This document shows positions 1-8,005 of a stretch of DNA of 33,184 nt, one piece after another. This DNA is from Rhodanobacteraceae bacterium (GTDB lineage: Bacteria > Pseudomonadota > Gammaproteobacteria > Xanthomonadales > Rhodanobacteraceae). The notes beneath the pieces were generated by a model that saw only the letters and a list, made by a program, of their open reading frames with translations, did no database searches and was not told where the DNA came from. The DNA is taken from positions 42,402 to 75,585 of the forward strand of contig PLNP01000020.1 of NCBI GenBank assembly GCA_003142815.1, given 5' to 3'. The stretch's first letter is position 1, and each line of letters begins with the position of its first letter. Made by a program: the position numbers and the translations under genes.

Positions 1-2
1 TT

Positions 3-16
3 CCGCCGGGATGACG
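3..16. repeat. Partial arm of a dispersed inverted-repeat element
   Basis: The first bases match the inner end of the 28-bp arm found complete at 2680-2707, 2725-2752 and 23874-23901 (shared core CGCCGGGATGACG). The window edge cuts it, so it is unclear whether this is one arm or a full pair. It lies 17 bp past the gyrA stop codon. Confidence 0.5.
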
Positions 17-33
17 ATCGTTTTTATCGTCTT

Positions 34-2625
34 TCAAGGCTGCGTTTCCGCTGCGGCAGCGTTGTTGTCTTCGGCGCTGGTATCGCCATTGTCGTCCTCG
101 CCCAGCGCTTCAACTTTCACGACACCGACCAACACTTCATCCGAGGGCAGGCGGATCAGAGTGACGCCCTGCGTATTGCGGCCGACACGCGCCACTTCGC
201 TCGCGCGTGTGCGCACCAGGGTGCCTTGATTGGAGATCAGCATCAGCTCGTGGTTTTCGCCGAGTTGCACCGCGCCGACCAGCGCGCCGTTGCGCTCCGA
301 ACACTGGATCGCGATCACACCCTGCGTGCCGCGGCCCTTGCGCGGGTAGTCCACAAGCGGCGTGCGCTTGCCGTAGCCGCGTTCGGTCGCGGTGAGGATG
401 TCATCCTCGCCTTCGCCGACGATCAAGCTGACCACATGTTGGCCTTTGGCGAGGCGCATGCCGCGCACGCCGGTCGCGGTGCGGCCCATCGAGCGCACCG
501 CATTCTCGGCGAAGCGCACGGCCTTGCCGTTCGACGCGAACAGCAGGATGTCGCGCGCGCCATCGGTGAGCTGCACATCGACCAGCGCATCGCCTTCGTC
601 GAGATGGATCGCGATCTTGCCGCGTTGCAGCTGGAACGCGTATTCGGTCAGCGGCGTCTTCTTGACCGTGCCGTCGCGGCTCGCGAAGAACACGTAACGG
701 CCTTCGCTGAATTCGCGCACCGGCTGCACCGCCTGCACTTTTTCATCCGCTTCCAGTGGCAGCAAATTCACGATCGGTTTGCCGCGCGCGTGTGGGCCGG
801 CATCCGGCAATTGATAGACCTTGAGCCAGAACACGCGGCCCGCGCTGGTGAAGGTGAGCAGCGTGTCGTGCGTGTTGGCGATCCACAAGCGCTCGACGAA
901 ATCCTCTTCCTTCATATTCGTCGCCGAGCGACCCTTGCCGCCACGCTTCTGCGCGCGATAGGTGCTGACCGGCTGACGTTTCGCGTAACCGGCATGCGAG
1001 AGCGTGACGACGACATCCTCGGGCTCGATCAGGTCGAGAATGTTCAGGTCTTCCTGACTCGCCTGGATCGCGGTGCGACGCACGTCGCCGTATTGGTCCT
1101 TCAGTGCGACGAATTCGTCGCGGATGATCTTCAGCAGCACGTCGGGGTTTTCGAGAATCTCGATCAGGCCCGCAATCGTCACCAGCAATTGCTTGTACTC
1201 GTCGGTGAGTTTTTCCTGTTCGAGACCGGTCAGGCGATTGAGCCGCATCTCGAGAATATCTTTCGCCTGCAACTCGGACAGCTGATAGCCGTCCGCTTTC
1301 AGACCTGCCTCGGCCGGCATGTCTTCGGGACGCGAAGCCTCCGCACCCGCGGCCGCGAGCAACGCGGCCACGATGCCGGGCGCCCAGCGCCGCGCGAGCA
1401 TGCGCTGCTTCGCAGCGTCCGGCGAGGCCGAGGTCTTGATCAGCTCGATCATCTCGTCGATGTTCGCCAGCGCGACCGTCAAACCTTCGACGATGTGCGC
1501 ACGCGAGCGCGCCTTGCGCAGATCGAAGATCGTGCGGCGGGTGACGACTTCACGGCGATGGCGGATGAACGCGTCGAGAATCTCGCGCAACGACAGCGTG
1601 CGCGGCTGGCCGTCGACCAGCGCCACCATGTTGATGCCGAACGTGACCTGCAACTGGGTTTGCTGAAACAGGTTGTTGAGCAGCACATCGGCCGATGCAT
1701 CGCGGCGCACTTCGATAACGACGCGCAGACCGTCCTTGTCTGACTCGTCGCGCAGCTCCGAAATGCCCTCGATCTTCTTTTCCTTGACCAGCTCGGCGAT
1801 CTTCTCGATCAACCGCGCCTTGTTCACCTGGTACGGCAGCTCGGTGACGATGATCGTCTCGCGACCGTTGTCCTCATTCTCGATCTCGGCCTTGGCACGG
1901 ACCAGGATGCGGCCACGGCCGGTCTTGTACGCCTCGACGATGCCAGCGGCGCCGTTGATGATGCCCGCGGTCGGAAAATCCGGACCCGGCACGAGACGCA
2001 GCAGATCCTCGAAGCTTAAGTTCGGATCGTCGATCAGCGCGATGCACGCGCTCAGCACTTCGGTCAGGTTGTGCGGCGGCACATTGGTCGCCATGCCGAC
2101 CGCGATGCCGGCCGAGCCGTTGATCAGCAGGTTCGGGATGCGCGTCGGCAGGACCGTCGGCTCGAGTTCCTTCTCATCGTAGTTCGGCTGGTAGTCGACG
2201 GTTTCCTTGTCGATGTCGGCGAGGAGTTCCGAGGTCAGCCGTTCGAGCCGGCATTCGGTGTAGCGCATCGCGGCGGCGGCGTCGCCGTCGACCGAGCCGA
2301 AGTTGCCCTGGCCGTCGACGAGCATGTAGCGCATCGAGAAATCCTGCGCCATGCGCACCAGCGCATCGTAGATCGACGCGTCGCCGTGCGGATGGAATTT
2401 ACCCATGACCTCGCCGACGACGCGCGCGCATTTCACGTACGGCCGGTTCCACGTGGTATTGGCTTCGTGCATCGCGTAGAGCGTGCGTCGATGCACAGGC
2501 TTCAGGCCATCGCGCACGTCGGGCAGCGCACGCCCGACGATCACACTCATCGCGTAGTCGAGATAACTTTTGCGGACTTCGTCCTCGATATTGACGCGTA
2601 TGACTTCTTTGGCCAGCTCAGCCAT
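34..2625 (-). CDS. gyrA: DNA gyrase subunit A
   Basis: Encodes the 863-residue breakage-reunion subunit of DNA gyrase, which with GyrB introduces negative supercoils using ATP. The N-terminal topoisomerase IIA domain is intact: the active-site tyrosine is Tyr122 in AAAMRYTE, numbering exactly as in E. coli, and the quinolone-resistance region reads [12 protein letters not shown] at 78-89. That puts Ala at position 83, where E. coli has Ser, and Asp at 87. A central insert with alanine-rich sequence lies around residues 405-440. The C-terminal DNA-wrapping propeller carries the GyrA-box as QKRGGKG, followed by an acidic tail. The ATG at 2625 gives the standard [16 protein letters not shown] start. 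It is followed downstream by the window edge. The leader holds a long inverted repeat (see 2680-2752). Confidence 0.98.
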   Translation of the reverse strand: MAELAKEVIRVNIEDEVRKSYLDYAMSVIVGRALPDVRDGLKPVHRRTLYAMHEANTTWNRPYVKCARVVGEVMGKFHPHGDASIYDALVRMAQDFSMRYMLVDGQGNFGSVDGDAAAAMRYTECRLERLTSELLADIDKETVDYQPNYDEKELEPTVLPTRIPNLLINGSAGIAVGMATNVPPHNLTEVLSACIALIDDPNLSFEDLLRLVPGPDFPTAGIINGAAGIVEAYKTGRGRILVRAKAEIENEDNGRETIIVTELPYQVNKARLIEKIAELVKEKKIEGISELRDESDKDGLRVVIEVRRDASADVLLNNLFQQTQLQVTFGINMVALVDGQPRTLSLREILDAFIRHRREVVTRRTIFDLRKARSRAHIVEGLTVALANIDEMIELIKTSASPDAAKQRMLARRWAPGIVAALLAAAGAEASRPEDMPAEAGLKADGYQLSELQAKDILEMRLNRLTGLEQEKLTDEYKQLLVTIAGLIEILENPDVLLKIIRDEFVALKDQYGDVRRTAIQASQEDLNILDLIEPEDVVVTLSHAGYAKRQPVSTYRAQKRGGKGRSATNMKEEDFVERLWIANTHDTLLTFTSAGRVFWLKVYQLPDAGPHARGKPIVNLLPLEADEKVQAVQPVREFSEGRYVFFASRDGTVKKTPLTEYAFQLQRGKIAIHLDEGDALVDVQLTDGARDILLFASNGKAVRFAENAVRSMGRTATGVRGMRLAKGQHVVSLIVGEGEDDILTATERGYGKRTPLVDYPRKGRGTQGVIAIQCSERNGALVGAVQLGENHELMLISNQGTLVRTRASEVARVGRNTQGVTLIRLPSDEVLVGVVKVEALGEDDNGDTSAEDNNAAAAETQP

Positions 2626-2679
2626 TGGGCATCCTCTGCAAGAATCAGAAATCCACGTTCACGACGATCGAAAATACAC

Positions 2680-2752
2680 CGTCATCCCGGCGCAAGCCGG
2701 GATCCAGCGCCTTCAAAAAAGGAACTGGATTCCGGCTTGCGCCGGAATGACG
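2680..2752. repeat. Inverted-repeat element (28-bp arms) in the gyrA leader
   Basis: Left arm 2680-2707 and right arm 2725-2752 are reverse complements at 26 of 28 positions, separated by 17 bp. Each arm is itself a smaller palindrome (TCCCGGC...GCCGGGA). In translation it gives the peptide VIPAQAGIQ that recurs in proteobacterial genomes, and it resembles the dRS3-type repeats of Neisseria. It lies 55 bp upstream of the gyrA ATG, so it would form a strong hairpin in any transcript that starts further upstream. A single arm recurs at 23874-23901 and part of one at 3-16. Confidence 0.85.
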
Positions 2753-2921
2753 AGACCGGTCAGTTCAGCGCTTCACCGAGCGGATCAAGTGCGCGCGAAT
2801 ACAACGGAAAATAGTACCACATCAGGCACTGCCAGACAGCCATTTCCCCCTGATTCCAGCGCAACTTAGGCACGCTCGAAAGCCGTATTGGATGCGCCAA
2901 TATTGCGATCTTCAAAATATT
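2753..2921. other. Gene-free stretch upstream of gyrA
   Basis: No credible gene is seen. Reading the minus strand, a TACTAT hexamer at 2811-2816 could be a gyrA -10 box, but no convincing -35 box sits 16-18 bp before it. If it is used, the inverted repeat at 2680-2752 is transcribed in the gyrA leader. Confidence 0.3.
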
Positions 2922-2982
2922 CGTCGTCCCGGCCCTTCGACAAGCTCAGGACAAGCCGGGCTTCGCCCGCGCCGGGACCCAG
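2922..2982. repeat. Dispersed palindromic repeat (CCCTTCGACAAGCTCAGG type)
   Basis: The ends GTCCCGGC and GCCGGGAC pair with each other and enclose CCCTTCGACAAGCTCAGG and an inner hairpin GCCGGGCTTCGCCCGC. This motif is familiar from many proteobacterial intergenic regions, where it generates spurious peptides such as PFDKLRTS. No coding role is proposed. Confidence 0.6.
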
Positions 2983-3042
2983 CGTCTTGCATTTTCAACG
3001 TTCACCCACGTGGATGCGCGAAAGCGGTCGCGCTTGCAGCCG

Positions 3043-3171
3043 CGACCCGCAACAGTCGCGCACTTTGTCGGGGCACCGGAAAAAGGTGCAAGCGGCGTAA
3101 CCGCGACCCCGCAACAGATGCCCGCTTTTGTAGGAGCACCGGAAAAAGGTGCAAGCGGCGCAGCCGCGACC
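3043..3171. repeat. 63-bp tandem repeat of hairpin units
   Basis: Two 45-bp cores at 3064-3108 and 3127-3171 differ at only four positions and lie exactly 63 bp apart; a third, partial unit precedes them at 3043-3063. Each core contains the hairpin GCACCGGAAAAAGGTGC followed by a GC-rich GCAAGCGGCG...CCGCGACC segment. A related core is at 17824-17868 and a decayed one near 15467-15494. The second copy ends 16 bp before the stop codon of the GtrA-family gene, so the array follows that gene on the minus strand. Confidence 0.8.
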
Positions 3172-3187
3172 ACGGCGCCGCGTGCGG

Positions 3188-3598
3188 CTACACGCGTTCG
3201 CCTGCGGGCGCGCGGAAAATCCAGTACTTCGAACTGAGGAAATTCAGCGCCGCACCGGCAATCGACCCGGCCGCCACGCCGATCGCCGGCCATTCACGGA
3301 CGATCGGCCAGAACAGCAAACAGGCTGCGTACGCGCCGTAATTCAACGCGAATCCGCACACCATCGCGATCAGATAGCGCAACAACTCACGATGGCGACT
3401 GCCGCCGTTATGGCCGGCAAATGTATAGCGACGGTTGAAACCCCAGGTCGTCGTCGCCGCGGCGAGAAACGAGACCACGCGCGCACCGTACGGATTGACT
3501 CCCAGTTCGCGCACCAGGAATTGCACGATGCCGGCATCGACGACGAAGCCGAACGCGCCACTGATCGCGAACAGCAAGAGTTGCCTGCGCAGCGCCAT
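3188..3598 (-). CDS. GtrA-family membrane protein
   Basis: A 136-residue, very hydrophobic protein with about four predicted membrane helices (roughly 7-27, 38-53, 72-95 and 101-121). The two-fold family pattern is visible: each half ends in an aromatic-basic motif, FNRRYTF near 54-60 and NFLSSKYWIF near 118-127. GtrA proteins (PF04138) sit in the inner membrane and are thought to help move lipid-linked sugars across it, usually beside a glycosyltransferase. No glycosyltransferase is present here, so the substrate cannot be stated. The ATG at 3598 lies 27 bp after the mtnA stop, which suggests cotranscription with mtnA, with an AGGGAA ribosome site about 11 bases upstream. The gene ends against the tandem hairpin repeat. 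Confidence 0.85.
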   Translation of the reverse strand: MALRRQLLLFAISGAFGFVVDAGIVQFLVRELGVNPYGARVVSFLAAATTTWGFNRRYTFAGHNGGSRHRELLRYLIAMVCGFALNYGAYAACLLFWPIVREWPAIGVAAGSIAGAALNFLSSKYWIFRAPAGERV

Positions 3599-3625
3599 CT
3601 GTGATTGTGTTCCCTGTGCCAGTGC

Positions 3626-4657
3626 TCAGCGAGCGCTGCCGAACAACTCGGCCATGCGTTCGACGTTCGGCTGCCGGACGACGCCGCGTTCGGTCACGAT
3701 CGCGTCGATCAGTTCGGCCGGCGTCACATCGAAAACCGGATTCCACGCGCTCGCGCCATCGACCACGGTGCGCTGCCCGCCATAGGCGAAGAGTTCATCC
3801 GGCGAGCGCAGCTCGATCTCGATGTCGGCCCCCTGTGCCGTCGACAGGTCGACTGTCGACGACGGCGCGACCACCATGAACTTGACGCGGTGATGGCGCG
3901 CGCTGATCGCGAGCTGGTAGGTGCCGATCTTGTTCGCGGTATCGCCATTCGCAGCGATGCGATCGGCGCCGACGACGACCCATTGCACAACACCGGATTT
4001 CATCAGATGCGCCGCCGCTGAATCGGCGATGAGGGTTGCCGCAATGCCGTCGCGCAGCAGCTCCCACATGGTCAGCCGCGCGCCCTGCAGCCACGGCCGT
4101 GTTTCGCCGACGAACACGCGCGCGATGCGCCCGGCATCGACGCCGGCGCGGATCACGCCGAGCGCCGTGCCGAATCCCGCGGTCGCGAGCGAACCCGTGT
4201 TGCAGTGCGTGAGCACGCCAACATCATGACCCAGCAACGCCGCGCCGAGTTCGCCCATATGCCGGTTCGCGGCGAGATCCTCGTCCTGAATCGCCTGCGC
4301 CTCACGCGCGAGTGCTGCTGCGTCCGCACCGCCGGCAATCGCGCGCTTCATGCGATCGAGCGCCCACGCGAGATTCACCGCGGTCGGCCGCGCCGCGCGC
4401 AAATTCACGAGCGCAGCATCGATATTCGCCGGGTCCTGCTGTGCCGCCAGCACCACACCCCACGCCGCCGCGATGCCGATGGCCGGCGCGCCGCGCACCG
4501 CTAGATCGCGGATTGCCGATGCGACTTCGCTCGCGTTACGACAATCGAGAAACGTTTCAGCGCCCGGCAGCAGCCGCTGATCGAGAAGGCGTAAATGGTC
4601 GCCCTGCCACAGGACGGCGCGGATCGTGTCGTGATGGGATGAGGGTGGTCTAGTCAT
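3626..4657 (-). CDS. mtnA: Methylthioribose-1-phosphate isomerase
   Basis: A 343-residue enzyme of the eIF2B-alpha/beta/delta-like fold that converts 5-methylthioribose-1-phosphate to 5-methylthioribulose-1-phosphate in the methionine salvage pathway. The family signatures are plain: [15 protein letters not shown] near 53-67, [18 protein letters not shown] at 150-167, and [18 protein letters not shown] near 229-246. Cys152 and Asp232 are 80 residues apart and match the catalytic Cys160/Asp240 pair of the Bacillus subtilis enzyme. The ATG at 4657 is preferred. A GTG at 4681 in the same frame would add MRRRERRR and has a weak AGGG just upstream, so the start is not certain. No other methionine-salvage gene is in the window. 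The GtrA-family gene follows closely. Confidence 0.95.
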   Translation of the reverse strand: MTRPPSSHHDTIRAVLWQGDHLRLLDQRLLPGAETFLDCRNASEVASAIRDLAVRGAPAIGIAAAWGVVLAAQQDPANIDAALVNLRAARPTAVNLAWALDRMKRAIAGGADAAALAREAQAIQDEDLAANRHMGELGAALLGHDVGVLTHCNTGSLATAGFGTALGVIRAGVDAGRIARVFVGETRPWLQGARLTMWELLRDGIAATLIADSAAAHLMKSGVVQWVVVGADRIAANGDTANKIGTYQLAISARHHRVKFMVVAPSSTVDLSTAQGADIEIELRSPDELFAYGGQRTVVDGASAWNPVFDVTPAELIDAIVTERGVVRQPNVERMAELFGSAR

Positions 4658-4780
4658 GCGGCGCCGCTCGCGCCGTCGCACGAGACCCTAGGAAATGTCG
4701 GGTACGCAGAGTATCAGCGCGCCGCAACTCAACCAAGCCATCACTTCGCCGCGCCAAGCAATTGATTCAAGGGGTTGAAT

Positions 4781-4855
4781 TGGTGGGCGGTGCAGGGATT
4801 GAACCTGCGACCCCGGCAATGTGAATGCCGTGCTCTACCGCTGAGCTAACCGCCC
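4781..4855 (-). tRNA. tRNA-Val (anticodon CAC)
   Basis: A 75-base cloverleaf with encoded CCA. The 7-bp acceptor stem pairs GGGCGGT with ACCGCCC, the D arm is GCTCAGCGGTAGAGC, the anticodon stem CGGCA/TGCCG encloses the loop TTCACAT, and the T arm contains GGTTCAATCC. Anticodon CAC reads the valine codon GUG. A 6-bp hairpin (4765-4780) follows the CCA directly and may help end transcription, although no T-run follows it. Confidence 0.95.
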
Positions 4856-4911
4856 GAAATACACCAGCAATTGCACAAGGCTGGCTAACTCATTGTTCCG
4901 TAAAGCTACGT

Positions 4912-4953
4912 TTTGCCGTGTGAAGGCATGCTCTACCGCTGAGCTAACCGCCC
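4912..4953 (-). pseudogene. Truncated tRNA-Val (CAC), 5' half only
   Basis: Starting at 4953 the minus strand repeats the 5' side of the tRNA-Val next door: acceptor strand GGGCGGT, D arm, and an anticodon arm with stem TGCC/GGCA around the loop TTCACAC (anticodon at 4920-4922). After about 4912 the similarity ends; no variable loop, T arm or 3' acceptor strand follows. The anticodon stem differs from the intact copy, so this was a separate or diverged gene, not a fresh copy. It lies between the intact tRNA-Val and tRNA-Thr. Confidence 0.85.
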
Positions 4954-4990
4954 GCCTCGACCGGAACCGCGTTGCGCGAGCCGGTGGACA

Positions 4991-5066
4991 TGGTGCCGGA
5001 AATAGGAATCGAACCTACGACCTCATCATTACGAATGACGCGCTCTACCAACTGAGCTATTCCGGC
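4991..5066 (-). tRNA. tRNA-Thr (anticodon CGT)
   Basis: A 76-base cloverleaf with encoded CCA. The acceptor stem is GCCGGAA/TTCCGGC, the D arm GCTCAGTTGGTAGAGC, the anticodon stem CGTCA/TGATG with loop TTCGTAA, and the T arm GTAGG/CCTAT with TTCGATT. Anticodon CGT reads the threonine codon ACG. A near-consensus promoter lies 11 bases upstream, and the Val half-copy and intact Val gene follow on the same strand, so they are probably read as one transcript. Confidence 0.96.
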
Positions 5067-5076
5067 GAGGGCGCGG

Positions 5077-5105
5077 AGTATAGCGGCGGCGCATGCGATG
5101 CTCAA
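5077..5105 (-). promoter_or_regulatory. Sigma-70 promoter for the tRNA-Thr/tRNA-Val unit
   Basis: On the minus strand TTGAGC (5105-5100) and TATACT (5082-5077) are separated by exactly 17 bp. The -10 box is followed by the GC-rich stretch CCGCGCCCTC before the tRNA begins at 5066. A GC-rich discriminator of this kind is characteristic of stable-RNA promoters under stringent control, so regulation by ppGpp/DksA is inferred. The -35 box starts only 12 bp after the pilE stop. Confidence 0.75.
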
Positions 5106-5116
5106 GGCAACTGGCA

Positions 5117-5587
5117 TCACCAGCAACCGGCCGCTCTCGATTCCGGGGCGCTGGACCCGCGACGCCCCGTCGAATCCAGCGTCAGGCTGCCGCAGGGATC
5201 GCCTTGCTGTGCCTGTTGAGGAACAACGGTGATGACCACCGCCTGTGCGTCATCGCTCAAGGTGATGTCCGACAGCGCGTAGAAGCGCCCGGGAAGCGAT
5301 TCCGTCGACACGGCGATGCCTGTCTCAGCCACTTGGCTGGTGTAGCGATTGGTATTCGAATAGAAGCGTTCTTCGGCCGCCATGATCGTATGTAGCAGGA
5401 CCTTGCCTTCCGCGCGCCGCGTTTTCTGCATCGCCCAGTTGTAGGAGGGCAGCGCAATCAGGGCGACTATCGCAAGGAGTGCAACGACGATCATCAATTC
5501 GATCAGGGAAAAACCCGATGGATCGACGCCATTTCGAGGATGAGTGTCTTTCCGAATCCTGCAATCCATGCTGGCGAAATACCTCAT
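5117..5587 (-). CDS. pilE: Minor type IV pilin PilE (end of the locus)
   Basis: A 156-residue pilin-like protein. The prepilin peptidase site is G|FSLIELMIVVALLAIVALIALPSY, with Glu5 of the mature protein present and a hydrophobic helix following. A long basic leader (about 25 residues) precedes it. The mature domain continues as MQKTRRAEGKVLLHTIMAAEERFYSNTNRYT in the manner of PilE/GspG pilins, and two C-terminal cysteines (DPCGSL and AGCW) could form the usual disulfide-bonded D-region. In xanthomonads and Pseudomonas, pilE closes the minor-pilin operon after pilY1 and belongs to the priming complex that starts pilus assembly. The ATG at 5587 overlaps the pilX stop in ATGA, so translation is probably coupled. 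tRNA genes follow. Confidence 0.9.
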   Translation of the reverse strand: MRYFASMDCRIRKDTHPRNGVDPSGFSLIELMIVVALLAIVALIALPSYNWAMQKTRRAEGKVLLHTIMAAEERFYSNTNRYTSQVAETGIAVSTESLPGRFYALSDITLSDDAQAVVITVVPQQAQQGDPCGSLTLDSTGRRGSSAPESRAAGCW

Positions 5588-6156
5588 TGCGCAACCGGGT
5601 AGATGCTTTCGATCGCGCGTTCGTAGTCGCGCCGGCCACCGAAACCAAGCGCTGTGATACGAAAGAGCCGGCTCGAACCCGCATCCGCGGAAGGCAGTGG
5701 ATTTGTCGATCCTCCCGGCGCACCGAGATCCTCGATGACATAGCCAGGTGATGCGGCGAGCCGTGCGCTCTCATCGACGCCTTCCAGCATGGTGAGATCC
5801 AGTCGAAACGAGTTCATCGCGGTTTTCGCTTGCTCAGTTCGCATCAGTTCTGCGGCGTCATAAGGCAAACCCGGCGTACGAACGAAGCAGCGCAGGTGGG
5901 TGCAAACCGCCGCCGCACCGTACGCAGCAGCGGTCTGCGATATGCTGACCTTCGCTTCATTGAGCGCACTGTCGGCCGCAAGTCTTGCGAGCTGCATGTT
6001 GCGCGTGGCGCCAGCCATCTTTTGTTCCACGATCGCGGTGTTTGCCGTGGTGATCGCAAGCAGCGAAAGCACGAGCAGGATGATGAGCGACATGAAGAGC
6101 ACGGCGCCGCGCTGACGCAAGTATGACGGCGAGCGTTGGCGCATTCCACCGATCAT
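5584..6156 (-). CDS. pilX: Type IV pilus minor pilin PilX (second copy)
   Basis: A 190-residue PilX-like protein. The N-terminus RQRG|AVLFMSLIILLVLSLLAITTANTAIVEQKMAGATRN shows the PilX/GspK pattern: cleavage after Gly, a hydrophobic helix, and no Glu at mature position 5, followed by the family-typical EQKMAGATRN segment. Two close cysteines (VCTHLRC) lie in the globular part. PilX is a core minor pilin that works with PilV, PilW, FimU and PilY1 in priming. The ATG at 6156 was chosen because it overlaps the pilW stop in ATGA; a longer frame upstream lies wholly inside pilW. It is little like the other PilX at 12003-12629, so this is a diverged paralogue and not a recent duplicate. Confidence 0.9.
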   Translation of the reverse strand: MIGGMRQRSPSYLRQRGAVLFMSLIILLVLSLLAITTANTAIVEQKMAGATRNMQLARLAADSALNEAKVSISQTAAAYGAAAVCTHLRCFVRTPGLPYDAAELMRTEQAKTAMNSFRLDLTMLEGVDESARLAASPGYVIEDLGAPGGSTNPLPSADAGSSRLFRITALGFGGRRDYERAIESIYPVAQ

Positions 6157-7421
6157 GCGCCAAGATTCCTCAGCGCGACCACGGAATGGAATTCGCGCCG
6201 TAACATGCGCCCGGCAGGCAAGCCGGTAGCCGGCATCGCCGTCGACGGCGAGCGCGCCTGATCGCCATCGACCGAATACCGATAGTCCCACGCGTGTGCC
6301 GATGGGTCCGCGGGCAGATCCTCGACCGTGTTGGCCAACATCGAAATGTCGACCGCGTCGACGTCGGACCAGGAGCACGGTTTCATGGCGGCTCCCTCCG
6401 ACGTCTTGCACTGGAGCTGGGCACCGTCGCTCGCGGTTGCCCGATCCACTTCTGCGGCAGTCAGCCAGTGCGCGGCGCCTGCACTGTCGACCAGCGAATA
6501 GCGGAAGTCGAGCCGTTCGACGCCCTCGACCAACTCGTTGGCCACCCCATTCGTGCGCCGCATCAGCACCGCGCCACGGCCACGAACGCCTTCGCGCGCC
6601 TTCGTCTCAAGATAGTAGAGCGAGGTTTGCAGCTGGGCATCGAGATCGAACAAACGCGTCTGTGAATCGATGGCCAAACAGCTCGGAGCGCCGAAATCTC
6701 CCGGAAGTGGCTGCAACGTATCGCCATGCCGCGCCACTTTGAAAACTTCACCCATCGAACAATTGGCCAGCAATGCGACGTGGGATGCATCGAACTGCGC
6801 GGGCAAAGAATCGCCGGGCAACTTGCGGATCGCGATCGATCCCATGGTTTCGCCCTCCCTGCACGCGGGAACCGAGTCATCGGCGCGGGCCGCCCAACCG
6901 CTGCCCTGCAAATGCCGCACGGTCAGCACGTCCGTGCCCGGCACTCTGTCGCCATCCGCCAATCCTGCGCGCGGCAGCCCCTGACTGGGCACGAGTTCTG
7001 GCGTGCAAGTCTCGTCGACGCAGCGGTTTCCACTGATGAAGATGCCGCGGTCGAGCGGATAGGATGTGCCGGCGGCCCAGCCCTGCGGTGCATTCGCCGC
7101 ACCAGGTGTCCCGGCAATGTGGTTGGCCAGCGCATCCGCGAACACCAGCGGACGAATCCGTGAACCGCATGGCAGCTGGCCGGCGAGGCGGAGATCTTCG
7201 GCGATCAGACCGAGCGCGATCCTCCCGTTCTCCTGCAGCCTGGACAGCGCTGCCTGAGTTGCGTTGACACGATTGGTTTCCGAGAACAGCACGAGGATTC
7301 CCTCGACAAGCAGCAATCCAAGGACCATCGCGATCATCAATTCGACGATGGAAAAACCTCGTGGCGTGCCGAGGTCGCGGCGCCACCGTAGCGCTTTCGA
7401 GCGTGAAGCAAGCAGCTTCAT
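6153..7421 (-). CDS. pilW: Type IV pilus minor pilin PilW (second copy)
   Basis: A 422-residue PilW-family protein. The prepilin signal is TPRG|FSIVELMIAMVLGLLLVEGILVLFSETNRVNATQAALSRLQENGRIALGLIAEDLRLAGQ, with Glu5 and the conserved 'LQENGR..L..ED.RLAG' segment of PilW. The mature domain is large and cysteine-containing (for example PCGSRI, CVDETC). PilW bridges the core minor pilins to PilY1. Two starts are possible: the ATG at 7421, which overlaps the pilV stop as TGATG, and an in-frame ATG at 7439 that would overlap pilV by 19 bases. The first is preferred. The stop overlaps pilX. It differs strongly from the PilW at 12646-13836, so the locus holds two separate PilW types. Confidence 0.92.
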   Translation of the reverse strand: MKLLASRSKALRWRRDLGTPRGFSIVELMIAMVLGLLLVEGILVLFSETNRVNATQAALSRLQENGRIALGLIAEDLRLAGQLPCGSRIRPLVFADALANHIAGTPGAANAPQGWAAGTSYPLDRGIFISGNRCVDETCTPELVPSQGLPRAGLADGDRVPGTDVLTVRHLQGSGWAARADDSVPACREGETMGSIAIRKLPGDSLPAQFDASHVALLANCSMGEVFKVARHGDTLQPLPGDFGAPSCLAIDSQTRLFDLDAQLQTSLYYLETKAREGVRGRGAVLMRRTNGVANELVEGVERLDFRYSLVDSAGAAHWLTAAEVDRATASDGAQLQCKTSEGAAMKPCSWSDVDAVDISMLANTVEDLPADPSAHAWDYRYSVDGDQARSPSTAMPATGLPAGRMLRREFHSVVALRNLGA

Positions 7422-7945
7422 CAGGGTTGGAAGATCCATACCAGCGACTGGATTGTGCTGTCGCCTCCCGCGCTCAACGCACGTTCGGACCAGTCGACTT
7501 CGAGCCTGCATGTTCCGTCGTAGGGTGCCGCCGAAGGCACGACAGGCGAATTGCCGGCCGTGCATTTGACGGAAGCCGTGGGATTCGGCAACGTCGTGCG
7601 CAACGCGGTGTCGAAGCGCATGCGGTCGTATTCGGCTCGTTCGGTGGGAGAACAGCCATGCGCCCTGCACCCGGGATCCGAGCCGGAATCATCCGTATCG
7701 GTTCCGTCATACCGGCCGTCGGCCACCGCAGATGCATTGATATGCATCGACTCGATCAGCGACTGCGCGATGAAATTGGCCTGGGTGCTGAGATATGCAT
7801 CGTGATTGACCTTGGTGGAGACCGCCATCAGGCCCGCCATGCCGAGAAGGCCGATGCTCGTGACCACGACGGTCACGAGCACTTCGATCAGCGTGGCGCC
7901 AGCCTGCGAGGCTGGCACATAGCGCTTTGAACCGATGATCAGCAT
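7421..7945 (-). CDS. pilV: Type IV pilus minor pilin PilV (second copy)
   Basis: A 174-residue PilV-family protein with the prepilin N-terminus SQAG|ATLIEVLVTVVVTSIGLLGMAGLMAVSTKVNHDAY. The +1 residue is Ala instead of the usual Phe, while Glu5 and the PilV-type 'IEVLV...SIGLLGMAGL' helix are kept. The globular part contains DGRYDGTDTDDSGSDPGC, an acidic Asp-rich stretch, and several cysteines. It starts 60 bp after the pilY1 stop with a GGA ribosome site about 10 bases before ATG 7945. It is the first gene of the second V-W-X-E set, tightly coupled to pilW by a TGATG overlap. Confidence 0.9.
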   Translation of the reverse strand: MLIIGSKRYVPASQAGATLIEVLVTVVVTSIGLLGMAGLMAVSTKVNHDAYLSTQANFIAQSLIESMHINASAVADGRYDGTDTDDSGSDPGCRAHGCSPTERAEYDRMRFDTALRTTLPNPTASVKCTAGNSPVVPSAAPYDGTCRLEVDWSERALSAGGDSTIQSLVWIFQP

Positions 7946-8005
7946 ATCGTGCGTCCTACGGTGCTACTGGCGGCCATCCGACTCCGCCAAGTGGACAAGA
8001 ACTAG

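Noticed and set aside
226-1743. Long plus-strand open frame of 505 codons
   Set aside because: It lies wholly antisense to gyrA, has no recognisable domain and has composition typical of a high-GC shadow frame.
3043-3171. Possible CRISPR array
   Set aside because: Only two full units; the intervening sequence also matches between units, so there are no unique spacers; no cas gene nearby.
2946-3293. Open frames in the gyrA-gtrA gap (both strands)
   Set aside because: Their peptides are translations of the dispersed hairpin repeats (FVGAPEKGASG and its reverse), with no homology to a protein family.
4765-4780. Intrinsic terminator after tRNA-Val
   Set aside because: The hairpin ATTCAA-CCCC-TTGAAT directly after the CCA is short and AT-rich with no T-run, so it was not listed as a terminator.
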